Assembly (NCBI RefSeq): GCF_001263395.1
Contig: NZ_CP011786.1
Coordinates: forward strand, 62,001 to 126,000
Origin: Bifidobacterium actinocoloniiforme DSM 22766
GTDB lineage: Bacteria > Actinomycetota > Actinomycetes > Actinomycetales > Bifidobacteriaceae
Length of the DNA stretch: 64,000 nt
Reading direction: 5' to 3'
The translations under genes were made by a program, and so were the position numbers. Below are positions 35,149-48,750 of this stretch, piece by piece. How positions within the stretch are numbered: the first letter of the stretch is position 1; every line of letters begins with the position of its first letter. The notes under the pieces were generated by a model that saw nothing but the letters and a program-made list of their open reading frames with translations, was not told where the DNA came from and did not search any database.

Positions 35149-36297
35149 ATGAGAGATATACGTGTCTTGCTGGCGGTGGACTCATTCAAAGGGTCCGCCG
35201 GCAGTTCCAGGGTCGAGGACCTCATCGAACTTGGTGTGCGCCGGGTCAGGCCTGGGGCCGAGGTGTTGAAGTATCCGGTGGCGGACGGTGGCGAAGGCAC
35301 GCTTGAGGCCATCATGACGGCTCAGGGATTCCAAGGGCGGTCCGTCCGGGTGCGCGGGCCACTGGGTGAACCGGTCTCGGCCAAGTACGCCCTGGGGCCC
35401 GGACAGGTCGCTGTGATCGAGATGGCCCAGTCCAGTGGCTTGGGATTGATGGACCAGTCCAGTGAGAACGCCCGCAAGGCCTCCACCTATGGCGTCGGAC
35501 AGGTGATCATGGACGCTGTCGAGGCGGGCGCCCGCCATATCCTCGTAGGGCTGGGCGGCAGTGCCACGAGCGACGGGGGCACCGGCATGGCTAAGGCGCT
35601 GGGCGTGCGCTTCCTGGACGCTCAAGGCGACGAAGTGGCTGATGGGCTGGCGGGTCTGGAAAGCTTGGTCGCCGTTGATGAGTCTAGGCTCGACGCCCGC
35701 CTGCGGGAGGTGGAGGTCACCGCCCTGACCGACGTTTCCAATCCTCTGACCGGGCCCGCCGGAGCGGTGCATGTCTACGGGCCGCAAAAGGGCATGGGCG
35801 CGGAAGAGTTGGACAAGCTGGATTCCTGGATGGATGCTTATGGACGGGTGCTGCGGCACGCCGGGCATGACGTGGCCAACTTGCCCGGAGCTGGCGCGGC
35901 TGGTGGTCTGGGAGCGGCTTTGGCGGCCTTCTGCGGGGCCTCGATCGAGAGCGGCATCGACCAGGTGCTCGACATGATCGGCTTGGAGGACGTGATGGAC
36001 GGGGTTGACCTGGTCATCACCGGCGAAGGCCGGATGGATTCGCAGTCCGCCCATGGCAAGGCGCCCGTGGGGGTGGCCCAGCGGGCCAAGCGCCATGGGC
36101 TTCCGGTGGTGGCGGTCGTGGGCAGTCGGGCCGATGACCTGGGGGACCTGTACGAGCGCGGCATCGATTTGGTGATTTCCGCCGTCACTCAGCCGATGAG
36201 CCTCCACCAGGCGATCGCACGGGTGGACACGGCCCTGCCGCTTGCGGGGGAAAGCGCCATCCGGGCCTACCTTCTGGGCGCGCCGAAACGCGCGTGA
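35149..36297 (+). CDS. garK: glycerate kinase
   Basis: A 382-residue glycerate 2-kinase of the GarK/GlxK family, phosphorylating D-glycerate to 2-phosphoglycerate and so linking diacid breakdown to glycolysis. Recognised by the opening VLLAVDSFKGSAGS, PVADGGEGTLEA, LVGLGGSATSDGGTG and VITGEGRMDSQSAHGKAP. Its length is normal. GGGAGAG lies before the ATG, 53 bases after the aldolase stop. It belongs to the glucarate operon, with tartronate semialdehyde reductase following after 96 bases, although the reaction order would be the reverse. Confidence 0.94.
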   Translation: MRDIRVLLAVDSFKGSAGSSRVEDLIELGVRRVRPGAEVLKYPVADGGEGTLEAIMTAQGFQGRSVRVRGPLGEPVSAKYALGPGQVAVIEMAQSSGLGLMDQSSENARKASTYGVGQVIMDAVEAGARHILVGLGGSATSDGGTGMAKALGVRFLDAQGDEVADGLAGLESLVAVDESRLDARLREVEVTALTDVSNPLTGPAGAVHVYGPQKGMGAEELDKLDSWMDAYGRVLRHAGHDVANLPGAGAAGGLGAALAAFCGASIESGIDQVLDMIGLEDVMDGVDLVITGEGRMDSQSAHGKAPVGVAQRAKRHGLPVVAVVGSRADDLGDLYERGIDLVISAVTQPMSLHQAIARVDTALPLAGESAIRAYLLGAPKRA

Positions 36298-36357
36298 TCG
36301 CCCCGGCTACGAGACTTGCGGCCGATCCCGGCGGGACTGGGTGTGGTCGCGACTGCA

Positions 36358-36369
36358 TACATGCATGTA
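36358..36369. promoter_or_regulatory. 12-bp palindrome upstream of garR
   Basis: TACATGCATGTA is a perfect palindrome 24 bases before the garR start codon, in the 96-base gap after glycerate kinase. It may be an operator or part of an internal promoter that lets garR be expressed separately. Confidence 0.35.
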
Positions 36370-36393
36370 AGGAAACAAAAGAAAGGAACAGCA

Positions 36394-37281
36394 ATGAAGG
36401 TTGGATTCGTGGGACTGGGCATCATGGGCAAGCCCATGGCCATCAACGTGCTCAAGAACGGCTACGAGGTGGTGGCGTACGACCGCAACGAGGCCGGCAT
36501 CTCCGCCATCGTCGAGGCTGGTGGCCAAGCCGGAGCCAACGGCAAGGACGTGGCTGAGCGCACCGATGTGGTCATCACCATGCTGCCCAACTCACCCAAT
36601 GTGGAGAGCGCCCTGTTCGACGAGGGCGGCATCGCCGAGGGCCTGAGTGAGGGCAAGGCCGTCATCGACATGAGCTCCATCGCGCCGCTGGCGAGCAGGG
36701 ATTTCGCCAAGCGCCTGGCCGAGAAGGGCGTGGACTTTATGGACGCCCCCGTCTCCGGCGGTGAGCCCAAGGCCGTGGACGGCACCATCGCGGTCATGGT
36801 GGGCGGCGAGCAAGCCGTGTTCGATAAGTACGAGAGCCTGCTGAAGACCATGGCCTCCACCGTCACCCTGGTGGGCGGCGTCGGCGCTGGCAACATCACC
36901 AAGCTGGCCAACCAGATGATTGTGGCGATTAACATCGCAGGCATCTCCGAGGCGTACTGCCTGGCCAAGAAGGCCGGCGTCTCGCCCGAGAACGTTTACA
37001 AGGCCATCCGCACCGGCCTGGCCGGCAGCGTGGTCATGGACCAGAAGTCGCAGAAGATCTTCGACGGCGATTTCAACCCCGGTTTCCGCATCGAGCTGCA
37101 CATTAAGGACCTGCAGAACGTGATGGACACCGCCCACTCGGTTAACGTATCCTCGCCTTTCAGCGCCTTGGCCATGGAGATCATGCAGTCCCTCAAGGCC
37201 CATGGGCACGAGAAGGAGGATCACAGCGCCGTGGCCGAATGGTATGAGATGGTCAACGACATCAAACTCCAGGAGGACTGA
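36394..37281 (+). CDS. garR: tartronate semialdehyde reductase
   Basis: A 295-residue beta-hydroxyacid dehydrogenase. The N-terminal Rossmann motif GFVGLGIMGKPMAINVL, the substrate-binding loop DAPVSGGEPKA and catalytic Lys170 in ITKLANQ identify the family. GarR/GlxR reduces tartronate semialdehyde to D-glycerate with NADH, the step between the aldolase and glycerate kinase. Within the family 3-hydroxyisobutyrate dehydrogenase is the main alternative, but the context strongly favours GarR. GAAAGGA precedes the ATG. It is the last gene of the glucarate operon and is followed by a hairpin terminator. Confidence 0.92.
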   Translation: MKVGFVGLGIMGKPMAINVLKNGYEVVAYDRNEAGISAIVEAGGQAGANGKDVAERTDVVITMLPNSPNVESALFDEGGIAEGLSEGKAVIDMSSIAPLASRDFAKRLAEKGVDFMDAPVSGGEPKAVDGTIAVMVGGEQAVFDKYESLLKTMASTVTLVGGVGAGNITKLANQMIVAINIAGISEAYCLAKKAGVSPENVYKAIRTGLAGSVVMDQKSQKIFDGDFNPGFRIELHIKDLQNVMDTAHSVNVSSPFSALAMEIMQSLKAHGHEKEDHSAVAEWYEMVNDIKLQED

Positions 37282-37327
37282 GCGTCAGACGTCCCGGCCT
37301 ATGCCGGGGGAGCAGTGCGATTGATTG

Positions 37328-37355
37328 ACCTGGGCCGTGCGTGCGCGGTCCAGGT
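37328..37355 (+). terminator. terminator of the glucarate operon
   Basis: A 28-base hairpin with an 11-pair stem (two G-U) and six-base loop, followed by TTCGC, 46 bases after the garR stop. A smaller hairpin at 37293-37308 precedes it. Confidence 0.6.
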
Positions 37356-37390
37356 TTCGCGTATCCGCCAGGTCAGTAGAATGGGAGGGT

Positions 37391-38032
37391 ATGGAGAAAA
37401 GAAACGTCAGCGCGGAACAGCGCAGGGTCTTTATGCGGCGGCGCATCGTAGCGGGGCTGATTGCGCTGGCGCTGCTGGCCGGACTCGTCTGGGGCGTCAT
37501 GGCCGGGGTGCGTTCGATCAAAGCGTCGCGGCAGGCGGGGGCACAGGCTTCGGCGGCCCAGTCATCGGCCGCGGCGGCTGGGAAGAGCGCTGCCAAGAGC
37601 GGAAAGGGCGAAGCGAAGGACAAGAAGTCCAGCGTGCCCACCTGCACACCCTCGGACCTGGAGCTGGCCCTGAACGCTCCCGAACCGTCGACCACGGTGG
37701 GCGGCTATGTGGACTTCACCGCTACTATGCGGCACAAGGGCTCCCGCCCCTGCTTGGTGGACGGATCCAACGCTTCGCGCGTGCTGGTCATCACCTCGGG
37801 TGACCAAACCATCTGGCGTTCCGACTCCTGTCCGGCCGACAGCCGCCTGCTGCTGATGGCCCAGGGCGACCACGACGACCAGCCCCTGCGCTGGAACGCT
37901 GACGCCACCGGTGACCAGTGCCAGCCCGACGAGAACCTGCCGCGCGTCAAACAGGGGACATACAAGGCTCAACTGGTCCTCAAATCCAACGACAAAATAA
38001 GCTCCCAGCCTGTGCCGCTCATCGTGCAATAA
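37391..38032 (+). CDS. anchored extracytoplasmic protein, actinobacterial conserved hypothetical
   Basis: A 213-residue protein of unknown function. A basic N-terminus (RRVFMRRR) and one hydrophobic helix at about residues 18-38 anchor it. An Ala/Ser/Lys linker (40-75) follows, then an outside domain of about 130 residues with four cysteines in the pattern CTPSDL, RPCLVDG, SDSCPAD and GDQCQPD, probably two disulfides, on a beta-sandwich (WRSDSC, GTYKAQLVL). I recall similar small extracytoplasmic proteins in many actinobacteria without known function. ATG 37391 has GGGAGG very close upstream. It stands alone between the glucarate operon and the LPLTG protein. Confidence 0.65.
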   Translation: MEKRNVSAEQRRVFMRRRIVAGLIALALLAGLVWGVMAGVRSIKASRQAGAQASAAQSSAAAAGKSAAKSGKGEAKDKKSSVPTCTPSDLELALNAPEPSTTVGGYVDFTATMRHKGSRPCLVDGSNASRVLVITSGDQTIWRSDSCPADSRLLLMAQGDHDDQPLRWNADATGDQCQPDENLPRVKQGTYKAQLVLKSNDKISSQPVPLIVQ

Positions 38033-38188
38033 GGGTTGCGCGGTAAGGCGCTCGCGGCCTGCCCTTGGCCTTTGTGCAAGCTTTGCGTTAACCCTGGGTC
38101 GCTTCCATTCCGGCAATGTATAGTTGGAATGTCGCTGGTACGTGCCCAGGGAAAGGCGCTACGGTCGGCTGTGCAATGGTTGGTTCAT

Positions 38189-38196
38189 GGGGGGGG
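38189..38196 (+). repeat. run of eight G upstream of the LPLTG protein gene
   Basis: The longest G run I noticed in the window. It lies 65 bases before the annotated start of the LPLTG gene, within an upstream part of the same open frame (38036 to 38260). A change in its length would shift that upstream frame. Confidence 0.7.
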
Positions 38197-38260
38197 CGCT
38201 CTTGCCAGGGAGCTGGAGGAGACCGGGGGGCGGGACTCCCCACAGTCAGGGCGGTGTAAC

Positions 38261-40429
38261 GTGCGAGGTAAACGGGTTGGAATAAGGCTGTTGGCGGGCA
38301 TGGTCAGCGCCGCTGTGGCCCTGCTGCTGGCCTGGCCTGCGTATGCAAGCACCACAGTCTCCATGTACGACAGCGCGAACGACGATTTCGTGGCCGGCGC
38401 CACACCCGTCACCGGCAAACGCCCAAAGCTCACCCTGACCAAGCGCCTGACCCAGATGGATGCGCACAAGGCGACCGGATCCAGCCAGGATGCGGGGAAA
38501 GCGGTCATGGCACCCGGCATCGGCGTCGTCTTCAAGCTGACCGAGGTCACTCCTGGTCCTGGTGGCGTCGCTGGCATGAGGCCCGACCAGAATAGGTCTT
38601 ACACCAGAACGAGCAATGTCTGCACGGGTACGACGGACGCGAAAGGCCGCATCGCGGTGGGCGGAGGCACCGGCTCAGGTGTCTGGATCAGAAACGGGAT
38701 ACCTGCTGAATTCCCCGGGGGCGTGCACTATTACCTCTTGGAGGAGACGAGTTCGCCTTACGACGACGGTAGCCCGTCGGGGTACGCGAAGACCGAGGCC
38801 AGCATCCTCGACCTGCCCTACCGGGCCACCAACACGACTCGAACGATGGACGGCTCAGGCCAGGTGACCTCCACCTCAAACGAAGAGGGCTTCGTCTACC
38901 ATTTGCACCTGTTCCCCAAGAACAAGACAGAGCAACAGCTCACCAAAAGGGCGGTTGGGGTCATGGATTCCGCCGGTCACAATCGCTCCGACCTGGTGGC
39001 CCAGGTCGGCGACACCATCACCTGGGAGATCACCCAGCGTTTCTACGACGGCAACACTGGTAGCCATCCTAACCAGGACGGCAGGCTCGACTTGCAGGAG
39101 ATGCTCTCCTGCCCGACGCCGAACCTCTCCGCCCCCGACGAGTGCTATGAAATGGAAGACCGCCTGCCCTCCTCGCTTCAATACCAGACGGGCTCATCGC
39201 AGGTGGTAGGAAGCTGGGAGGATGAGAATGGCGCTCTGAACTCGACACGGATGGACACAACCGCCAATGGTTCTTTACGCCTGCCGCTCAACCCTCTCGG
39301 GTCAGGGAACTCCGACGGAGTAACCCATGTGGCGGCGGGGCGCTGCCCGGGTCCGCAGGGGAACGGGTCCCCACCGGCGCTCATGTTCGACTCCTGGTCC
39401 TCGGGGACCACTTTCCTCTACTACAAGTGGGGCGGACCGGACTTGTCACAGGTTTTCCAGCCGAGCCAGCCCGTCAGTCACCGCAACATGAAGATGACCA
39501 TCACCTACAAGACGAAAGTGACTGGGGTAGGGGATTCCGAGGCTTCGCCAGCGGGTTTAATCCTCAATGCTGTGCACGCGGACCACATCGACAACGTCAC
39601 CAAGCCAACGCCGATCGCCGCCTCCGCGGAGGTGGCCACCGCTGGCCTGCAATTCGCGAAAACCAACCGCCAGGTGGACAAAGGCCTGGTCGGTGCCGTC
39701 TTCCGCTTGACCAAGCCCGACGACGGTGCCGGTTTCCTCTACTCCGATGGCAAGTTCTACAAGGAAAGCGATCCTAAGCCAGAAGGCGTGAGCGTCATCG
39801 AAGCCACTGCCAACAAGATCAGCGAAGAGCAGAGCCTTCTTACCGGCCACTACGCCAAGTATCAGCCGAAAGGGCAAGGAATCGTCACCTTCGCCGGACT
39901 GCCCATCCTTGGGGAGGACGGTAGAGTCACGACGGAGAACAGCCGGCTCAAGTTCGGTCTGGTCGAATATCGGGCGGGGAAGGAGCACGAGTTGAGCAAC
40001 TCCTCGTTATCCTTCAATCCGAGCAGCAATCCATACAATAACGCTCCCAGCTACCAGTTCGCCAGGAAGACCTTCATCACGGTCGACTTTTCCGCCTACT
40101 CCGGCGAAAGCTTTGAGGAGATCGTGCAAGCTCGTCATGGCATGGCCGGTGATGTACCCACGAACCTCTTCGGGGACTATCAGGCGGATCGCGCAAAGGT
40201 GTCGGCAAAGTTCGAAAACGCTGAGGGAAAGAACCTGACCCTGGGCATCGTCAACTGGAAGTCAGACGAAAAAGACCCCACCCAAGTGGGGGCGCTGCCT
40301 CTGACCGGCGGTGTGGGCATAGGGCTGATGCTGCTCGCTGGTCTCGCGTTGATGACGCTGATTGGCTACCAAATCCATAGGCGATTCATTTCAGACCCCC
40401 TGCCCCCCGGCCACCATCGCGCCGCATGA
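38261..40429 (+). CDS. LPLTG-anchored pilin-like surface protein
   Basis: A 722-residue wall-anchored protein. A signal peptide (hydrophobic core about residues 9-28, ending WPAYAS) is followed by a long beta-rich region with SpaA/collagen-binding-B-like segments (for example GVVFKLTE and GAVFRLTKPDD, each opening a domain) and a sortase signal LPLTGGVG, a hydrophobic helix and a basic tail. Sortase would cut between Thr and Gly. The shape resembles pilus backbone or tip proteins, which build isopeptide bonds. No sortase gene is adjacent. The start is uncertain: GTG 38261 is chosen, but the frame stays open upstream through the G run to possible starts at 38171 and 38129. Confidence 0.8.
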   Translation: MRGKRVGIRLLAGMVSAAVALLLAWPAYASTTVSMYDSANDDFVAGATPVTGKRPKLTLTKRLTQMDAHKATGSSQDAGKAVMAPGIGVVFKLTEVTPGPGGVAGMRPDQNRSYTRTSNVCTGTTDAKGRIAVGGGTGSGVWIRNGIPAEFPGGVHYYLLEETSSPYDDGSPSGYAKTEASILDLPYRATNTTRTMDGSGQVTSTSNEEGFVYHLHLFPKNKTEQQLTKRAVGVMDSAGHNRSDLVAQVGDTITWEITQRFYDGNTGSHPNQDGRLDLQEMLSCPTPNLSAPDECYEMEDRLPSSLQYQTGSSQVVGSWEDENGALNSTRMDTTANGSLRLPLNPLGSGNSDGVTHVAAGRCPGPQGNGSPPALMFDSWSSGTTFLYYKWGGPDLSQVFQPSQPVSHRNMKMTITYKTKVTGVGDSEASPAGLILNAVHADHIDNVTKPTPIAASAEVATAGLQFAKTNRQVDKGLVGAVFRLTKPDDGAGFLYSDGKFYKESDPKPEGVSVIEATANKISEEQSLLTGHYAKYQPKGQGIVTFAGLPILGEDGRVTTENSRLKFGLVEYRAGKEHELSNSSLSFNPSSNPYNNAPSYQFARKTFITVDFSAYSGESFEEIVQARHGMAGDVPTNLFGDYQADRAKVSAKFENAEGKNLTLGIVNWKSDEKDPTQVGALPLTGGVGIGLMLLAGLALMTLIGYQIHRRFISDPLPPGHHRAA

Positions 40430-40499
40430 TTCGCCTTGCGGTCATCCGGACCCAGGCGCGGAACTGAGCGCTTGGCGCTTGCGCTCCCGCCGCTGGTGG

Positions 40500-40535
40500 C
40501 CGCTCACCGCCAGGCGAGAACCTGGCGGTGAGCGG
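40500..40535 (+). terminator. terminator after the LPLTG protein gene
   Basis: A perfect 15-bp stem (40500-40514 with 40521-40535) around a six-base loop, 70 bases after the stop codon. No T run follows. Confidence 0.8.
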
Positions 40536-40640
40536 GTCGAGGGCCAGGAGGGCGCGCCGCCCAGGGGACGGGTGCTCAGATTGTGATGGGCTGGCTTGAA
40601 CCGCTCGGATGGAGAGGGCCCGACATACCTTGTTCGCCCC

Positions 40641-40669
40641 TTGCGAACTCGGCAGGACCGTGATACAGT
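40641..40669 (+). promoter_or_regulatory. rpoBC promoter
   Basis: TTGCGA (40641-40646) and TACAGT (40664-40669) are exactly 17 bases apart. Transcription would start near 40676, giving a leader of about 137 bases before rpoB. The rplJL genes are not upstream here, so rpoBC needs its own promoter. Confidence 0.65.
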
Positions 40670-40812
40670 AGATTCTTTGTATGAGGTGTGTCATATAGCG
40701 GGCATGCGTCATCGAGGAGGCGCCCGCGAATCGGCATATAGCGGCTATCCGGCGTTCTCCGTGGGGTATGGCAAGCATTATCGAATACGGCGAACGATAA
40801 GGAAAGTCCATT

Positions 40813-43800
40813 TTGGCTGCACCTAAAGCTGCAAACAGTAGTATGAAAGTTCAAGCGCGCGCCGACGCAGAGGCCATTAAGCTGCACAAGGCCTCCGACC
40901 GCGTCAACTTCGGCTCGATCAAAGAGCCCATCGACGTCCCCTACCTGCTGGGCGTCCAGACCGACAGCTTCGACTGGCTGATCGGCAACGAGCGCTGGAA
41001 GCGGCGCGTGGAGGAGGACGAAGCCGCTGGCACGCACGTGGTGCCCCACGTGTCCGGTCTTGACGAGGTCTTCCAGGAGATCTCCCCGATCGAGAACTTC
41101 GCCCAGACCATGAGCCTGGCCTTCTCCGACCCCTACTTCGAGGAGCCGCGCCACACGGTGCAGGAGTGCAAGGAGAAGGACTACACCTATTCCGCGCCCC
41201 TGTACGTCAACGCTGAATTCGAGAACGGCGACACCGGCGAGATCAAGAGCCAGACGGTCTTCATGGGGGACTTCCCCTTGCAGACCCCCCACGGCACCTT
41301 CATCATCGGCGGCACCGAGCGTGTGATCGTCACCCAGCTGGTGCGCTCACCCGGCGTCTACTTCGACCGCACGCCTGACCGCACTTCCGACAAGGAAGTG
41401 TTCGGGGCCAAGATCATCCCCAGCCGCGGGGCCTGGCTGGAGTTCGAGATCGACAAGCGCGATGTGCTCGGCGTCCGCGTGGACCGCAAGCGCAAGCAGT
41501 CAGCCATCGTCTTCTTGATGGCCATCGGCATGTCCAAGGCCGAGATACGCAAGGCCTTCAAGGGGTACCCGCTGGTGCTCGACGCCCTGGAGAAGGAGCC
41601 CATAGAGACCCAGGACGAGGCCCTGACCGACCTGTACCGCAAGATTCGCCCCGCGGACACCGCCTCGCCTGAGGCTGGCAAGAACCTGCTGGAGTCCTTC
41701 TACTTCAACACCAAGCGCTACGACCTGGCGCGCGTGGGCCGCTACAAGATCAACCGCAAGCTGGGCATGGAGTCCGACTACAACGACCGCGCCCTGCACC
41801 CTGAGGACATCGTCGCCACGATCAAGTACCTGGAGACCCTGCACGACGGTGGGCAGACCTTCCCCGGCAAGCGCGACGGCGAGGACGTCGAGCTGCGTGT
41901 GGACGTGGACGACATCGACCACTTCGGCAACCGCCGCGTGCGGCAGGTGGGCGAGTTGATCCAGAACCAGCTGCGCACCGGCCTGAGCCGCATGGAGCGC
42001 GTGGTGCGCGAACGCATGACGACCCAGGACGCCGAGGCGATCACGCCACAATCCCTGATCAACATCCGGCCTCTGAACGCCACGATCAAGGAGTTCTTCG
42101 GAACCTCCCAGCTCTCGCAGTTCATGGACCAGAACAACCCGCTGTCGGGAGTGACCAACAAGCGCCGCCTGTCGGCCCTGGGCCCTGGCGGCCTCTCGCG
42201 AGACCGCGCCTCGATGGAAGTGCGCGACGTGCACCCCTCCCACTACGGGCGCATGTGCCCGATTGAGTCCCCTGAGGGCCCGAACATCGGCCTGATCGGC
42301 TCGCTGGCGACCTTCGCCCGCGTGAACCCCTTCGGATTCATTGAGACCCCTTACCGCAAGGTGGTCGACGGCAAGGTGACCGACGACGTGGTCTACATGA
42401 CCGCGGACCAGGAGAGCGAGCACACGATCGCCCAGGCCAACCAGGAGCTGACCGAGGACGGGCACTTCGTCGAGGACCAGGCCTTGGTGCGAAACGCCGA
42501 GGCGGAGGCCACCGATGTGCCGGTCAGCGAAGTTGACCTGATGGACGTCTCGCCACGGCAGATGGTCTCAGTCGGCGCCTCGCTGATCCCCTTCCTGGAG
42601 CACGACGAGGGGCACCGCGCCCTGATGGGCACCAACATGCAGCGTCAGGCCGTGCCGCTGGTCAAGTCCGAGCGGCCCCTGGTGGGCACCGGCTCCGAGT
42701 GGCGCTCCGCCGTGGACTCGGGCGACGTGGTCTTGGCTGACAAGCCGGGTGCGGTCACCTACGTGTCCGCCGACATGATTCGCGTGATGAACGACGATGG
42801 CACCCAGTCCTCCTACCGCCTGGCCAAGTTCCAGCGGTCGAACCAGACCAACTGCTACAACCAGGTGCCGCTGATCAAGGACGGCGAGCGCGTGGAGGCC
42901 GGCACGGTGCTGGCTGACGGCCCCGCCACCCAGAAGGGCGAGATGGCCCTGGGCAAGAACGTGCTTGTGGCCTTCATGCCCTGGAACGGCTACAACTACG
43001 AGGACGCTGTGATCATCTCCCAGCGGCTGGTGCGCGATGACACCTTGAGCTCCATCCACATCGAGGAGTACGAGATCGACGCGCGCGAGACCAAGCTGGG
43101 CGCCGAGGAGATCACCCGCGACCTGCCTAACGTGGGCGAGGACGCGGTGTCCAACCTGGACGAGCGCGGCATTATCCGCATCGGCGCCGAGGTCGAGGCC
43201 GGGGACATCCTGGTTGGCAAGGTCACGCCCAAGGGAGAGACCGAGCTGACGCCGGAGGAGCGCTTGCTGCGCGCCATCTTCGGCGAGAAGAGCCGTGAGG
43301 TGCGTGACACCTCCCTGCGCGTCCCCCACGGTGAGACCGGCACGGTCATCCAGATCAAGGAGATCACCCGCGAGGAGGCCGAGGAGGACGGCGACGAGCT
43401 GCCTAACGGCGTCAACCGGATGATCCGGGTCTACGTGGCCCAGCACCGTAAGATCACCCAGGGCGACAAGCTCTCGGGCCGCCATGGCAACAAGGGCGTC
43501 ATCTCGCGCATCCTGCCCGAAGAGGACATGCCCTTCCTGCCCGACGGCACCCCAGTCGACATCATGCTCAACCCACTGGGTGTGCCTAGCCGAATGAACC
43601 TGGGCCAGGTGCTGGAACTCCACCTGGGCTGGATCGCTCACGCAGGCTGGGACATCAGCCTGGACCCGAATCCGGATGCCGAGTGGAAGAAATTCGTGCC
43701 CGCCGGCGCCGAGAAGGGCGACCCGGGGACTCCGGTGGCCACTCCCGTCTTCGACGGCGTACGCCCAGAGACGATCATGGGCCTGCTCAAGACCACCCTG

Positions 43801-44376
43801 CCTGACCGTGACGGCGAGAAGCTGGTCGGCGAGAACGGCAAGGCGGTGCTCTATGACGGGCGAACCGGCGAGCCTTTCCCCGAGCCGATCTCCGTGGGCT
43901 ACATGTACATGCTCAAGCTCCACCACCTGGTGGACGACAAGATCCACGCACGCTCCACCGGACCATACTCGATGATCACCCAGCAGCCCTTGGGCGGTAA
44001 GGCCCAGTTCGGCGGCCAGCGCTTCGGTGAGATGGAGGTCTGGGCGCTGGAGGCTTACGGCGCCGCCTACACCCTGCACGAAATGATGACCACCAAGTCC
44101 GACGACGTGGACGGTCGCGTGCGGGCTTACGGGGCGATCGTGCGCGGCGAGAACCTGCCGCCGGCAGGCATCCCCGAGTCCTTTAAGGTGCTGCTCAAGG
44201 AGATGCAGTCCCTGGCCTTGAACGTGGAGGTCCTGAACGCTGAAGGCAACGCGATCGAGATGAAGGACGAGGACGACGACCCAGGTGAGGGCAGCGAGTT
44301 GGGCTTCAACATCGGCGCCCGACCGGATGCCGCCGCCAAGGCCGATCAGTCGGCGCCCGAGCCTGAATTCCGCTGA
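40813..44376 (+). CDS. rpoB: RNA polymerase beta subunit
   Basis: An 1187-residue core subunit forming one side of the active cleft. It contains the rifampicin region ([15 protein letters not shown], then [11 protein letters not shown]), the catalytic-site motifs [11 protein letters not shown] and [12 protein letters not shown], and the C-terminal [16 protein letters not shown] clamp region. Length is usual for actinobacteria. The probable start is TTG 40813 with AAGGAAAG 6 bases upstream, rather than the ATG ten codons later. Residue 449 in the rifampicin region is Asn where E. coli has His526. The gene is followed by rpoC after 102 bases and is preceded by a good promoter. Confidence 0.98.
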   Translation: MAAPKAANSSMKVQARADAEAIKLHKASDRVNFGSIKEPIDVPYLLGVQTDSFDWLIGNERWKRRVEEDEAAGTHVVPHVSGLDEVFQEISPIENFAQTMSLAFSDPYFEEPRHTVQECKEKDYTYSAPLYVNAEFENGDTGEIKSQTVFMGDFPLQTPHGTFIIGGTERVIVTQLVRSPGVYFDRTPDRTSDKEVFGAKIIPSRGAWLEFEIDKRDVLGVRVDRKRKQSAIVFLMAIGMSKAEIRKAFKGYPLVLDALEKEPIETQDEALTDLYRKIRPADTASPEAGKNLLESFYFNTKRYDLARVGRYKINRKLGMESDYNDRALHPEDIVATIKYLETLHDGGQTFPGKRDGEDVELRVDVDDIDHFGNRRVRQVGELIQNQLRTGLSRMERVVRERMTTQDAEAITPQSLINIRPLNATIKEFFGTSQLSQFMDQNNPLSGVTNKRRLSALGPGGLSRDRASMEVRDVHPSHYGRMCPIESPEGPNIGLIGSLATFARVNPFGFIETPYRKVVDGKVTDDVVYMTADQESEHTIAQANQELTEDGHFVEDQALVRNAEAEATDVPVSEVDLMDVSPRQMVSVGASLIPFLEHDEGHRALMGTNMQRQAVPLVKSERPLVGTGSEWRSAVDSGDVVLADKPGAVTYVSADMIRVMNDDGTQSSYRLAKFQRSNQTNCYNQVPLIKDGERVEAGTVLADGPATQKGEMALGKNVLVAFMPWNGYNYEDAVIISQRLVRDDTLSSIHIEEYEIDARETKLGAEEITRDLPNVGEDAVSNLDERGIIRIGAEVEAGDILVGKVTPKGETELTPEERLLRAIFGEKSREVRDTSLRVPHGETGTVIQIKEITREEAEEDGDELPNGVNRMIRVYVAQHRKITQGDKLSGRHGNKGVISRILPEEDMPFLPDGTPVDIMLNPLGVPSRMNLGQVLELHLGWIAHAGWDISLDPNPDAEWKKFVPAGAEKGDPGTPVATPVFDGVRPETIMGLLKTTLPDRDGEKLVGENGKAVLYDGRTGEPFPEPISVGYMYMLKLHHLVDDKIHARSTGPYSMITQQPLGGKAQFGGQRFGEMEVWALEAYGAAYTLHEMMTTKSDDVDGRVRAYGAIVRGENLPPAGIPESFKVLLKEMQSLALNVEVLNAEGNAIEMKDEDDDPGEGSELGFNIGARPDAAAKADQSAPEPEFR

Positions 44377-44478
44377 ACGCGCTACGGGTCGCCGGCGCCG
44401 CCCCGACGGGCGTCCGGCGACCCCCGAGAGTCGTAAAGCAGCCTAGGGCTGCATGGATTTGAAAGACAGGACAACATA

Positions 44479-48684
<4,206 letters not shown>

Positions 48685-48704
48685 TAGCGGTCGCAGGTAG
48701 ATAA

Positions 48705-48750
48705 GTTCGGGCCCGCACCTGGCGCGCAGACGCTGGGTACGGGCCCGAAC
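48705..48750. terminator. terminator between rpoC and the convergent tgpA-like gene
   Basis: An 11-bp perfect stem (48705-48715 with 48740-48750), extendable by inner pairs, 20 bases after the rpoC stop. It lies inside the 3' coding part of the minus-strand gene, so on that strand it would be transcribed through before the stop codon is reached. Confidence 0.8.
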
